Counted from the first letter of the stretch, positions 33,203 to 43,846 are shown. The stretch is 64,000 nucleotides of DNA from Rhizophagus clarus (GCA_015698045.1 BLAL01000040.1:102501-166500), one strand, 5' to 3'. A program made the numbers and translations. Notes: generated by a model not told the origin, from the letters alone.

Positions 33203-33344
33203 CACAGGTCGAATGGTGGCAAATCAGTCACCAATCAGCTATCAATCGGGTATCTTATTGATAACTGATTGATTCAATAAGTATTCAATCGGGTGGCCGA
33301 TTGATAGCCGATTTCCGCCAAAATCCGTCATCAATCGGGCAGGC

Positions 33345-33750
33345 CGATTGATGGTCAACTGATGGTCGATTGATGGTCGATTGATGGTCGATTGATGGTC
33401 GATTAATGGTCAAAATATGGTCAAATGGTCGAATTATGGTCAAATTATGGTCAAATTATGGTCGAATTAAGGTCAAATTAAGGTCAAATTTAAGGTCAAA
33501 TTAAGGTCAAATTAAGGTCAAATTTAAGGTCAAATTAAGGTCAAATTATGGTCAAATTATGGTCAAATTATGGTCAATTTATGGTCAATTTATGGTCAAA
33601 TTATGGTCAAATTATGGTCAATTTATGGTCAAATTATGGTCAAATTATGGTCAAATTATGGTCAATTTATGGTCAATTTATGGTCAATTTATGTGGTCAA
33701 ATTATGTGGTCAAATTATGGTCAATTATGGTCAATTGATGGTCGAATGAC
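33345..33750. repeat. 11-bp satellite in CACTA-like copy B
   Basis: Inverse counterpart of 31540-32215, contracted to about 400 bp (TTATGGTCAAA, TTTATGGTCAA and TTAAGGTCAAA units). Confidence 0.9.
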
Positions 33751-34619
33751 CAATTTTTGTAGAATAATATAATGAATAATAAAATTTATTATAGCACATA
33801 ATAAAACACATAGTATCTTTATTTATATTAATAACAGATAAGTATTTAAAATAAAAACATTTATTATAATAATATGTTAGTATATGACTAATAAAGTTAG
33901 TAATATTTAATAAATAAATAGTAAAGCGTAAATATAAAAAGTTAGTAATAATTATAATAAAATACACAAATACAAAAAGTTAGTATTATGAAGAGTTTGA
34001 TAAAATGTATAAAAAAAAAAAAGAAAAATACGTGATGATGTTAGTAAAATATAAAAAAAAAAGAATAACATTAGTAATAATAAAATACACAAATACAAAA
34101 AGTTAGTATTATGAAGAGTTTGATAAAATTTATAAAAAAAAAAAAAAGAAAAATATGTGATGATGTTAGTAAAATATGAAAAAAAAGAATAACATTAGTA
34201 ATATTAAAAAAAGGTAAAGTTAATATTATAAAATAAAATATAGTCAGTAATCATTACCATAAATTTAATGGCAAAAATACAATAATTAATATACCTGTAA
34301 AATGTAATGAGAGTAAGAAGAAAACAGAAAAGAAAGGGTGTATGATTTTTGAAAAATAAACAGAGTCGCGTTTGGTTATTTATATGCATGTTAAGATCAG
34401 GTCACGTGCATAAGATCAGACCGAATTTTGATTGGTTAATAATAGATAAATTGAAAACCTACTATCGTTAGTTGTAATTTTTCATCTCATATAGTCATAT
34501 ATTATAATTTGCCTTGGACTTTCGGATACCTAATTTTTTTAATAATATTAACTTATTTAAAATAAATTTAATAAAAAGTGTATTGTTTTTTTAAAATGTT
34601 ATGAAATCTAAAAAAATCC

Positions 34620-36620
34620 TCTATTAAAAATATTTCATACAAACTCTTAGAAAACCTCAAAAAAAAAAATCTATTTATCAAAAATATCCTATACGAATCT
34701 TAGGAAATCTCAAAAAAAAATTTCCTATCAGATATCCCATACGAACTCTTCCCATATGAACTTTTAGAAATCTCTCTCAAAAAAATTTTCTATCAAAAAA
34801 TCCCATGCGAATCCTTTCCATATGAACCCTAAAAAATTTCACAAAAAAATTTCCTATCAGATATCCCATACGAACTCTTCCAATACAAACTCTTAGAAAA
34901 TCTCTTAAAAAAAATTTTCTATCAAAGATATCCCATACGAACACCCTACTATATGAACAACTGGAAAATCTTTATTAAAATATCCCATACGAACTCTTTC
35001 CACACGGACTCTAAGAAAATCTCTTAAAAAATTTTCTATCAAAGAATCCCATACGAACCCTTTCCATATGAACTCTTAGAAAATCTCTTAAGAAAATTTT
35101 CTATCAAAGAATCCCATACGAACCCTTCCATATGAACTCTTAGAAAATCTTTTAAGAAAAATTTTTCTATCAGATATCCCATATGAATTCTTCCAATACG
35201 AACTCTTAGAAAATCTCTTAAAAAAAATTTTCTATCAAAGAATCCCATACGAACCCTTTCCATATGAACTCTTAGAAAATCTTTTAAGAAAAATTTTACT
35301 ATCAGATATCCCATACGAACTTTTAGAAATAAAAAAAAATCTATTTATCAAAAATATCCTATACGAATCTTAGGAAATCTCAAAAAAAAATTTCCTATCA
35401 GATATCCCATACGAACACTTCCCATATGAACTTTTAGAAATCTCTCTCAAAAAAATTTTCTATCAAAGAATCCCATGCGAATCCTTTCCATATGAACCTA
35501 AAAAATTTCACAAAAAATTTTCTATCAGATATCCCATACGAACTCTTCCAATACGAACTCTTAGAAAATCTCTTAAAAAAAATTTTCTATCAAAGATATC
35601 CCATACGAACCCCCTACTATATGAATACTTGGAAAATCTTTATTAAAATATCCCATACGAACTTTTCCCACACGAACTCTAAGAAAATCTCTCTCAAAAA
35701 AATTTTCTATCAAAGAATCCTATACGAACCCTTCCATATGAACTCTTAGAAAATCTCTTAAGAAAAATTTTTCTATCAGATATCCCATACAAACTCTTAG
35801 AAATAAAAAAAAAAAATCTATTTATCAAAAATGTCCCATGCGAATCCTTTCCATATGAACCCTAAAAAATTTCACAAAAAAATTTTCTATCAGATATCCC
35901 ATACGAACTCTTCCCACACAAACTCTTAGAAAATCTCTTAAAAAAAAATTTTTTATCAAAGAATCCCATACGAACGCTTTTCTTATGAACTTTTAGAAAA
36001 TCTCTTAAGAAAAATTTTTCTATCAGATATCCCATACGAACTCTTTCCATATGAACTCTTAGAAAATCTCTTAAAAAACAACTTTTCTATCAAAGAATCC
36101 CATGCGAACTCTTTCCATATGAACTCTTAGAAAATCTCTCAAAAAAAATTTTCTACCAGATATCCCATACGAACTCTTCCCACACTAGAAAATCTTAAAA
36201 AAAATTTTCTATCAAAGACATCCCATATGAATCTTTTTCCATATGAACACTTGGAAAATCTTTATCAAAATATCTCATATGAACTGTTCCTTTACGAATT
36301 CTTAGAAAGTCTATAAAAATAATTTTCTAACAAAGAATCCATACGAACCCTTCCCATACGAACTCTTAAAGAATCTCTTAAAAAAAATTTTCTATCAAAG
36401 ATATCCAACAAACCTTTCCCATATGAACTCTTAGAAAATCTCTTAAAAAAAATTTTTCTATCAGATATCCCCATATGAACTCTTTCCATACGAACTCTTA
36501 GAAAATAAAAAAAATTTTTTATCAGATATCCCATATAAACTCTTTCCATACAAACTTTTAGAAATCTCAAAAAATAAAAATATCTCTATTTATCAAAAAT
36601 ATCCTATATGAATCTTAGAA
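34620..36620. repeat. ~66-bp minisatellite in CACTA-like copy B
   Basis: Inverse counterpart of 28200-30650 with about 30 units; several of copy A's units are missing. ORFs inside are repeat artefacts. Confidence 0.88.
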
Positions 36621-36974
36621 AATCTATCAAAAAAAAATTTCTATCAGAGTTTAGAGTTTTAAAATGGTTTATAAATTAAATATTTTAAAATGACATTATT
36701 GAAAAAATCTAAAAAATCCGCTAATATATAATAAGCCAATTAGCAACCAATCGGTCATCAATCTGATATAGTCGATTGGTAACCTATTGATAACTGGTAA
36801 ATTCAACCGTACACCAATCAGTCATCAATCAGTCATATGACCAGTTGATAACCGATTTGGAATTTATACCTGATTGATGACCTATTGAAAGAATCAGTCA
36901 TCAATAGGTATCCAATCGGTTACCAATCAGTCACATAACCGATTGATGACCGATTTGACTCCATTCGACCTGTG

Positions 36975-37201
36975 AATTCTTCATCACTATTTTTATAATC
37001 CATTACAGCTTTCCAGTAGTCTTTCTCTGCAAGCTGATCAAGATGATAAATAATATTACGAGCAATTTCATGTATCTGAAATATATCTGTTCTCTCGATT
37101 GAAGCATTTATAGTATAGCCAGTTTCCTTGACTGGAGCATTTAGCCAGTTTTCTACCCATTCTGGGGTTGCATCTAAGAATTTAGCAATGTTCGTGTACA
37201 T
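36975..37201 (-). pseudogene. First half of split unknown Polinton gene
   Basis: Starts at ATG 37201, which is preceded by a good copy of the element promoter motif (37228-37272). About 75 residues: MYTNIAKFLDATPEWVENWL, then RTDIFQIHEIARNIIYHLDQ and LAEKDYWKAVMDYKNSDEE, a helical protein. The frame is interrupted at 36974 by CACTA-like copy B and continues at 33202. Apart from the insertion no stop is present, so the gene was intact when hit. Function unknown; a minor structural or regulatory role is possible. Confidence 0.65.
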
Positions 37202-37227
37202 CTTTTAGTATATAATGGATATCAATT

Positions 37228-37272
37228 TATTTTTTTTGGATACCTATATATCGACTATGTTTAATTATAATT
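37228..37272 (-). promoter_or_regulatory. Candidate element-specific promoter motif, minus strand
   Basis: Read on the minus strand: A-run + TTATAATTAAACATAGTC + GATATATAGGTATCC, ~30 bp before ATG 37201. It is nearly identical to 17190-17232, at the other end of the element. Confidence 0.55.
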
Positions 37273-37302
37273 TTTTGGGGGTATTTTAAAAAAAAATATA
37301 AT

Positions 37303-38400
37303 CTATTTTGTATCATTATAGATACGTACTAGATTGGGAACGTCTTCTTGTAATCTATCAGCTGGCTCCCATGTAGATTCATCTTCTGGATAGCGCTCCC
37401 ATTTGACTAAGTATTGGAGTTGACCCTTTCTAGTACGATGCTTAATAATCCTTTCAGGTACATATCTTTCTGGCCGTCCTCTTATGACCGAATCAGGTGG
37501 GGGTTTTTCATTAGCTGGAATAACCTGTAGTTCTTTTCTAGTATATGCATATCTAGATACTCCTAACCTGCCATGTGGTCCATCAAGTAAATATGTAGGC
37601 GGTTGTTTAGGAGAAAGGATAAGCTTCTTAATTATACGAACTTTTGGGTCCCATTTAATGTCACCTATTCTGAACTTACCATGTAATTTTTTTCCAAGTA
37701 CTGATATAGGTTCAAGAAGTTTGGTTCGAACTTGTATCCTCTCTAATAGTAATTCTGTATTTTTATCGATTTTAGGTGGACTTTCTGGGATTTTAGGTGG
37801 ATCTCTTTGCTACTGTTCATCTACTAATCTTACTATATCATAGAAGTCTTCAGACCATTCTACTGATGTCTCGCCAGTTTTTAGTTCCTGTACTGTCATT
37901 CTTTTGAGAAGTGGTTCTTCTATAGCCTGAATTGCCCTCTCTGCAAATGACTGCTGTCTATGATGTCCAGGTTCGCTAAACCTTATCATAACTCCAATGC
38001 TATTAAGGAAAAAATCACGTATTTGTGAGTTAGTAAATTCTGAACCAGAGTCTGTTTCTAGTCTATAAGTAGGAGGTTGGATACGACCACGTCCATATAT
38101 TTTAACAAATGCTTTTATTACACTATTAGTCATCTTATTTTTGATAGGCTCAGCATCTACTCGTCTTCTTGATATTTTTACTACTACGAGAAAATAATGG
38201 TATCCTTTAGGGTCTATAGGCATTTCTGCTAAATCAGACTGCTGGGTAGCATTTTCTTTCCAGATGATTACTTTTGGACGCTCAGATCTTTTCTCCTTTA
38301 GAGGTCTTCGATAGATGTTATAATGCTCTTGGTCTTTAAGAAGACGTGCTGGTACCCCTGATAGGTTATAAAATTTGTAATACCTCTCTAAAGGGGTCAT
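37303..38400 (-). pseudogene. Polinton DDE integrase with C-terminal chromodomain, one stop
   Basis: 366 codons from ATG 38400, with one in-frame TAG near 37810. The open frame extends slightly upstream without an ATG. N-terminus: MTPLERYYKFYNLSGVPARL and a Q..Y.I+RP.K linker as in Polinton integrases. Catalytic core: QSDLAEMP (first Asp), RLETDSGSEF (second Asp), QQSFAERAIQ (Glu, 36 residues between Asp and Glu). After the stop: an SH3-like segment (KLHGKFRIGDIKW), then a chromodomain, PERIIKHRTRKGQLQYLVKW followed by ERYPEDESTWEPADRL, with the expected aromatic residues. Integrase cuts target DNA with 6-bp spacing; the chromodomain may steer it to methylated histone H3. It starts back-to-back with the zinc-ribbon gene. 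Confidence 0.9.
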
Positions 38401-38446
38401 ATCGCTCAAAATTAAAGTTTTACTTCTAGAATTCAAATTTGTGGAT

Positions 38447-38761
38447 ATGACAGAGATATATTGTACAAAGTGTAGAAAAAAGACAGAAACCTTTTCAGAA
38501 GTTCAGGATATGACTGATAAAGGTCAATATCGAATTCATGGTGATTGTATTATCTGTGGGACGCACAAGAATACTCTTACTGGTGAGAATTGGGAGGTTA
38601 AATTACATAGCAAAAGGGAGGTTCTGGATGCTAAGAAAAAGAGAAAGAAGACGGCTACAAACAAGAAGGCTAAGAAACTTGGTCTTAAGATTTTGGATGC
38701 TGATGACAAAGTTCAGGCTTATATTAAGAGGTATTTAAGGGAGGCGACAAAAGAGGATTAA
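38447..38761 (+). CDS. YCxKC zinc-ribbon protein (Polinton/NCLDV type)
   Basis: Intact, 104 aa from ATG 38447. MTEIYCTKCRKKTETF ... RIHGDCIICGTHK is a four-Cys zinc ribbon of the YC.KC+.KT...G.C..CG type, common as a small protein in large DNA viruses, PLVs and Polintons. The C-terminal half is very basic (AKKKRKKTATNKKAKK), suggesting DNA or RNA binding. Divergent from the integrase with under 50 bp between start codons. Its role is unknown in the family; a DNA-condensing or virion core protein is possible. Confidence 0.75.
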   Translation: MTEIYCTKCRKKTETFSEVQDMTDKGQYRIHGDCIICGTHKNTLTGENWEVKLHSKREVLDAKKKRKKTATNKKAKKLGLKILDADDKVQAYIKRYLREATKED

Positions 38762-38800
38762 TTGAAAATATAACACTATTTATTAGTGATAAACATAACA

Positions 38801-39103
38801 ATGGGAAGACCAACAACTCTTCCAAGTACTTCGAGATTAGAAAGTGATCAAGAAGAAGGAATACCAACTCCTATACAAAGTGATCAAGAAATAGAAATAC
38901 CAGCTCCTACACAGGGTGATGGCACTGTAAGTGAATATTTTGAGTTGATAAAAATATTTGCTATAGCCCGGAATGAGGATTTGGATGATGTAGACATTAA
39001 AGTAAAATTCATTCTTGGATTAAAACTAGATAATGCAAAGCGTGCTAAAGAGTTTGGATTTGAAAAACCATTAAAAGAGATAGTTGAACATTTAGTTGGA
39101 TGA
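38801..39103 (+). CDS. Small Gag capsid-C-terminal-like protein
   Basis: Intact, 100 aa from ATG 38801. A Pro/Gln/Asp-rich leader (PTPIQSDQEIEIPAPTQ) precedes a domain VSEYFELIKIFAIARNEDLD ... VKFILGLKLDNAKRAKEFGF ... LKEIVEHLVG. This aligns by eye, position for position, with the Gag CTD of the 26.1-kb gene (VRDFYDKVRRSAELLGYG ... VNQFLRGLNDDCAIEAERI ... IEELVGLLERV). It appears to be a single-domain paralogue. It lies between the zinc-ribbon gene and the right terminal repeat. A minor capsid-like part or a dominant regulator of Gag assembly are possible roles (inference). Confidence 0.6.
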   Translation: MGRPTTLPSTSRLESDQEEGIPTPIQSDQEIEIPAPTQGDGTVSEYFELIKIFAIARNEDLDDVDIKVKFILGLKLDNAKRAKEFGFEKPLKEIVEHLVG

Positions 39104-39116
39104 TCGATATTAGCTG

Positions 39117-39650
39117 TTTTTTTTTTCAGTATATTTGTATGCTATTGGGAGGCATAGGGATTTAGTACGAGTAGGTTGACAATAGTATGAGAATGGTATG
39201 ATGACCATATGAGGAGTATATATAGGAGATCATACTGTATTTTTCATATATCATAACAGGCTTGGTGAAACGTTTGAGTTTATTCCTGAAAGTAGTTACA
39301 GATGAGATGACCGGTTACAGAAGTTACAGATCAGATACCCCAAAAATAAAAATTATTTCTGGGAAAGGTGATCTGATTATTTTTTTTTATCATCTGTAAC
39401 ATCTGTAACTCTGTAACCTCCCCTTATTTCTTCTTTATTCTTTGTTTTATCTTGTTCTTAGTATATTTATTAGTTACAGATATAGTTACAGATGGTTACA
39501 GATGGATGGTATGGTATTTATCCATGGTATGTTAGAGACGCACCGTGAGACGCTGGAGCCTAACTGGAAGGGGATCTGATAGGGTTTTACCCCAGAGGGG
39601 GGATGTATAGGGGCTTTAGCCACCGCTGGGCGTAACCCAGCACCGACGAC
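39117..39650 (-). repeat. Polinton right terminal inverted repeat
   Basis: Inverse copy of 16662-17198 with scattered differences and one extra base at the outer end (GAC versus GA). It contains the same TCTGTAAC octamers and the GGGGCTTTAGCCAC / GGTTTTACCCC block. It ends at 39650, followed by the CCAGCG duplication. Confidence 0.92.
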
Positions 39651-39990
39651 CCAGCGTTTTTTATTCATAAAATTGCAAAAAGTGCTAGAACAAATAGTTT
39701 TGGCATTTTTTATATATAAATTTGCAAAAAAAACACTGGAACTATTGGTATTGGCATTTTTTACATATAAATTGTAAAAAATTGCCGAGTTTGATCTGGT
39801 TCATGAGCCAGCTTAAGCTTTTCAAGTCAAGCCCACTGCCAGCTTGAGTTTATCAAGCCAAGCCTAATACCTGACTCAAGCTTTTTTAAGCTGGCTTATG
39901 AGCCATCAAGCCAATTTAATCATGGCTTGGCTTGGCTCAGCTTGAAAAGCTTGAGCCAGCTTGCAAGCTGGCTTAGCTCATATGGAGCTT
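39651..39990. repeat. Right flank: ~50-bp tandem units, then GAGCC-type repeats
   Basis: After the duplicated CCAGCG come about three units of (T-run)ATTCATAAAATTGC + (A-run)GTGCTAGAACAAATAG..TTGGCA. The left flank (16630-16661) supplies the missing half unit, so joining the flanks over one CCAGCG would continue the array. From 39780 the GAGCCAGCTTAAGC repeats match the class at 15003-15200. Confidence 0.75.
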
Positions 39991-40309
39991 TACTTTGTAT
40001 CCTAAAAAATTTATTAATGAATATAAAGAAGATTTTAAAAATTATAGTAAATTTGTTAAAAAATAAGATATTAACTAGTAAAGAATCCATAAATAAGAAA
40101 TATTATGTAAAAGAAATAATCAAAAAAAATAAGTATATAAGTATATATAATAGCATAAAAAATTTATTATATTAAAATTTTTTTTTTTTTTTTTAGGTAT
40201 TAGATTATAAAGAAAAAAGTGAATAAAAGATTTAAATTTAAAAATCAGTTTTTATGTAAGTAAGATTTGATAATCATATATTTACAAATTATTTTAATCC
40301 TAATTAGGA

Positions 40310-40612
40310 TCCCAAATATTACTAAAATAACTCACATTTTTTTTTTACCCATTTTTTTCAAAATTAAGCCAATTTACTCTTTTAGTTTTTTAAGGATATC
40401 TTACCATTTATTTAACTAATTGGAATAAACTTTTTTTTAATTTGTAGAACTCATTGAGAACTACATTTTAAAAAAATATTCATCTAATTTTAATTATTAA
40501 TTGGCAAGAAAATTGCAAAAAACATGTTTTTTAGCTTTTAAATTTTACATCAATTTGCTTTTTTTCATAATTATGAGTTATATCAGTAATGTTTGGGAAG
40601 GACCCTAAACAA
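40310..40612 (+). mobile_element. ~300-bp MITE, copy 1
   Basis: Terminal phrases GGATCCCAAATATTACTAAA and, inverse, TCAGTAATGTTTGGGAAGGA. An inverse copy with the same interior (TTTTAAGGATATCTTACCAT; AAGAAAATTGCAAAAAACAT) lies at 43547-43846. No clear duplication at its ends. Confidence 0.65.
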
Positions 40613-40750
40613 TATATATATATGTAACAAAAAAATTTGCTTATTTATCATATAAAATTTTTTTTTAAGTTATATAGAATTTTGCTTATTAAAAAGCAAA
40701 ATATAAAGAAAGTTGTAATTATAGGTGCGTAATAGAGAATTAAAATTATA

Positions 40751-40926
40751 GATGCCACCCAAATTATTTTAAGTAAATTCCAAATTAATTTGTACATTTT
40801 GACTGCCATAATTCCCAAATCCCAAATGTACAAATTACAAAATTTATATATATAATTTGTAAATTAATTTGAATTTGTACATTTAGGCTACCATAATCTC
40901 AAATTATTTTGGATTTGGATGGCATC
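40751..40926. mobile_element. 176-bp MITE with GATGCCA(C/T)CCAAAT ends
   Basis: GATGCCACCCAAATTATTTT at 40751 is mirrored by AATTATTTTGGATTTGGATG + GCATC ending at 40926. TATA lies on both sides, consistent with a TA duplication of the Tc1/mariner (Stowaway-like) type. A central dyad (ATTTGTACATT / AATGTACAAAT) repeats inside. Confidence 0.7.
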
Positions 40927-42174
40927 TATAGTTAAAATTATTAAAATTATATATAGATTTTGCATAGCAAGGGGTGATTTTCATACTACATATATATTAA
41001 AAAAAAATTTTTGTAAGAGTTATCGTATTTGTATGGAGTTAAAGAAAATATTTTTCTAATAAACCTATAAATATCTTATCTTTCTGTACCTCAGCTTGCT
41101 GACAATATAGTAAGACGCTTTTATACTTAAAGATAACCAAAACTTTTATGTGTCATTCCAGTATATCTACAATATGCTTAACCTTCCTGTATCTATTAGT
41201 GGTTTATCAGGGCCCTAATATAACATAGGTTTCACTAATTTTAAAGAGAAACACCTTTTTTTGTATTCTTTATATGCTTTTTTCTATTTTCTCTTTACGT
41301 TATTTTGCAAAATTTTTTTTTTGTTTTTCCTGAAGGATTAGGTCACAACTACATGAAGTATACAAATCATGTGATTATTCAGTCACAAATAATTAATCTA
41401 CACATGTTTTTATCAAATTCAACTGATGTACACAAATAAAATACCAATGATATTCTGCCAAAAAAAAGTTTACACGTACAACATTAGTAAGACTCGCAAT
41501 TAGTCCCTAGACTCTAAATACAAATAAGATGATCTCATCAGCCTATCAGATGATTTATCTTTTATTATATTCAGTTGTTTTTTTTATAGCATAGATTTAA
41601 ATAGTCGTTCTCAAAAATATATCTACAATTTTCCTTTTATTTGTTTTTTTGCTAAGTTTTCCTCTTTACTTACATTAGGATTTATCCTAAATGTCTAGAG
41701 TAGGCATTACTAGATATTGGTTTGTATTTCTTGTTATAGTTCCAGAAAGGTTTTTCCAGGGAGTTTAGTCTTTTTATTGTTTTTATTTTTATTAATTTGA
41801 TCTTTACGGTATATAGTTTTCCTAGAAAGGTTATACTGTTTATAATTACAAGATGTATATTTGTCATAATTTTTACTATATAGAAGATTTTATCTGTAAT
41901 TTTGCTATATTATAACTTGCTCTTGTTCTTTGTAAATAAAGTTTCATTCTTTATAAACCAAAAAAAAAAAAAAAATTTTAATTTCACTTGTACTTTTAAA
42001 AATTTTTTTAAAAAGATATTTTCTTTTTTCAATATATTATTGATTTTATATACTTTAGTTTTCATAAAATTAAATATTATATTTATAAAAAAATACATTT
42101 TTTATAATAATATTCTCTTATTCTTGTTTTTTGTTTACTAAATTTAACTATATGTAAAATAAATTTTAGTTTAA

Positions 42175-43120
42175 TGAAATCACTTTTTATATTTAAGTAA
42201 AACTGTTTAGCAATATCAAAAGTATTCAGATCTTAATTTTCTTAAGGCTAGGTATAATATTTATGAAGAAATTTGTATTTTTCAAACAGTATTAATTCCA
42301 AAATTTTTTTTCTCTTTTTTAACTTCAGAACGTAATTACATTACTTTGGTCAAATGAAATCACTTTTTCTGCTTAAGTAAAGTTGTTCAGCGGGATTGAA
42401 TCTACTTGCATATTAATTTTTATAATGATTGGCATAACATTCATGAAGTATTGGCTATTTTTATATTATTAATTTTTTTGCAAAAATCTGTTTTGCAACT
42501 TCAAAGGTGATTTCATCACTTTGGTTAAATGAAATTGACTTTTTTACTTAAGTAAAATTGTTCAACGTGATTGAATCTATCTACAGTAAAAATTTTAGGA
42601 TGATTGGATTAATATTCGTAGAATGTGACCAAATTTTGTATTTTTAATTATTTATTGTTTAGGCCGTTCAAATCCAATACTTTGTTTAACATAATCCCCC
42701 TCTTTTTTTCAATATTTGAAACATTTTTTCAACACATAATTTAGACTGGAATTAAAAGAAATTTCCTAATTAGACCATAATTTTTTAAATGTTCAATGAA
42801 TATTTAATTTGGGTCAAAATTAATAATAATTATGGTCATGTTTTCTGTTGTTAAATCCTCCCTCTCTAAAGAATCTTGACCTTGTTATGTTAAACAGAAA
42901 ATTGGCTTGGTGTGGCCTTATTTGATTTTTAATTTTAAAGTGTAATTTTACTATTTTTGATTAAATGAAATCAACTTTTTGTGCTTAAGTAAGTTGTTTA
43001 AAACGGTTGAAAGTAATTGTGCTTTATTTTTTATAACTCTAGGTATAATATTTATTGAAAGGTTAGTATTTTTATAACAGTATTAATTTTTAAATTTTTA
43101 ATATTTTGGGTATTTAAATT
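42175..43120. repeat. Degenerate ~175-bp tandem repeat, 3-4 units
   Basis: Units begin AATGAAATCACTTTTT(C/A)TGCTTAAGTAAA, continue GTTGTTCAGCGGGATTGAATCT and TATAATGATTGGCATAACATTCATGAA, and end near ACTTTGGT(C/T)AA. Starts at about 42176, 42354, 42525 and, after an interval, 42963. Confidence 0.7.
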
Positions 43121-43546
43121 AAGTTATTTATCACATTAAAATTTATTTGTATTTTAATTTTTATAATAAATTGTACTACAAATATAAATTTATAAGTTAT
43201 TTATAAAAGTTTTTATATATGTCATAAAATGAGTTGCTTAGCAATATAAAACTTTTGATGTTATAATAAAATTTTGCTTAGCAGAGTTTAAAATAATTTG
43301 CTTATTGATCATAGTAAAAAATTTGGATTTTAATGTGACCTATATATATATTATTTGGGATCCTGTTTGGAGTCCTTCCTGATTAATATATTATACTTAT
43401 TTAAAACTTCTGATTATACAGATATATTATATTATTTCTAATCACTTATGAATTAAATTTTATAATAGTTATACAATTTATAATCTAAATCAGGATAATC
43501 CAATTTAAAAAAAAAATATTTTTAATAATTTACTCAATATTCTAAG

Positions 43547-43846
43547 AGAATCCCGAACATTATTAATACAACTCATAATTATGAAAAAAACCAAATTAAT
43601 GTGAAATTTAAAAGCTAAAAAATATGTTTTTTGCAATTTTTTCATCAACTAATGATCAAAATTTGATGAACTTTTTTTTAAAATGTAGCTCTCAATAAGA
43701 TCTATAAATTAAAAAAAGTCTATTCCAATTGGTTAAATAAATGGCAAGATATCCTTAAAAAACTAAAAGAGCAAATTAACTTAATTTTGAGAAAAATGAA
43801 TAAAAAAAAAATGTGAGTTATTTTAGTAATATCCAGGGTTCTTTTC
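43547..43846 (-). mobile_element. ~300-bp MITE, copy 2 (inverse)
   Basis: Same element as 40310-40612 in reverse orientation. The ends AGAATCCCGAACATTATTAA and TTTTAGTAATATCCAGGGTTCT are flanked by ATTCTAAG (left) and TTTCTAAG (right), an 8-bp duplication with one change, which points to the hAT group. Confidence 0.6.

Larger units (their letters stand above)
33203..36974 (-). mobile_element. CACTA-like non-autonomous element, copy B (3,772 bp)
   Basis: The ends are CACAGGTCGAATGG at 33203 and CCATTCGACCTGTG to 36974, perfect inverse matches over 14 bp, flanked by AAT at 33200-33202 and 36975-36977. Same internal order as copy A but reversed and 764 bp shorter, the difference lying in the two satellite arrays. 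Unique DNA between the arrays (33755-34620) is almost identical to 30670-31535 of copy A. No coding capacity. Confidence 0.92.
16662..39650. mobile_element. Polinton/Maverick-like self-synthesising element (22,989 bp)
   Basis: The element is bounded by inverted repeats of ~535 bp and flanked by CCAGCG at 16656-16661 and 39651-39656, in direct orientation. A 6-bp duplication is what Polinton integrases make. The ends differ by one terminal base (TCATCGG versus GTCGTCGG inward). Cargo: SF3 helicase, protein-primed PolB, packaging ATPase, DDE integrase with chromodomain and zinc-ribbon protein, all Polinton/PLV hallmarks. It also carries coiled-coil, Gag-like and retropepsin-like genes. No jelly-roll capsid or adenain-type protease was recognised. 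Without its three nested insertions it would be ~14 kb. Several genes have in-frame stops, so this copy is probably not autonomous. Confidence 0.88.

Noticed and set aside
27813-36974. The two insertions being giant introns (introner-like)
   Set aside because: Boundaries are CACAGG...CCTGTG with 3-bp duplications; no GT-AG pair fits at the points where the frames rejoin.
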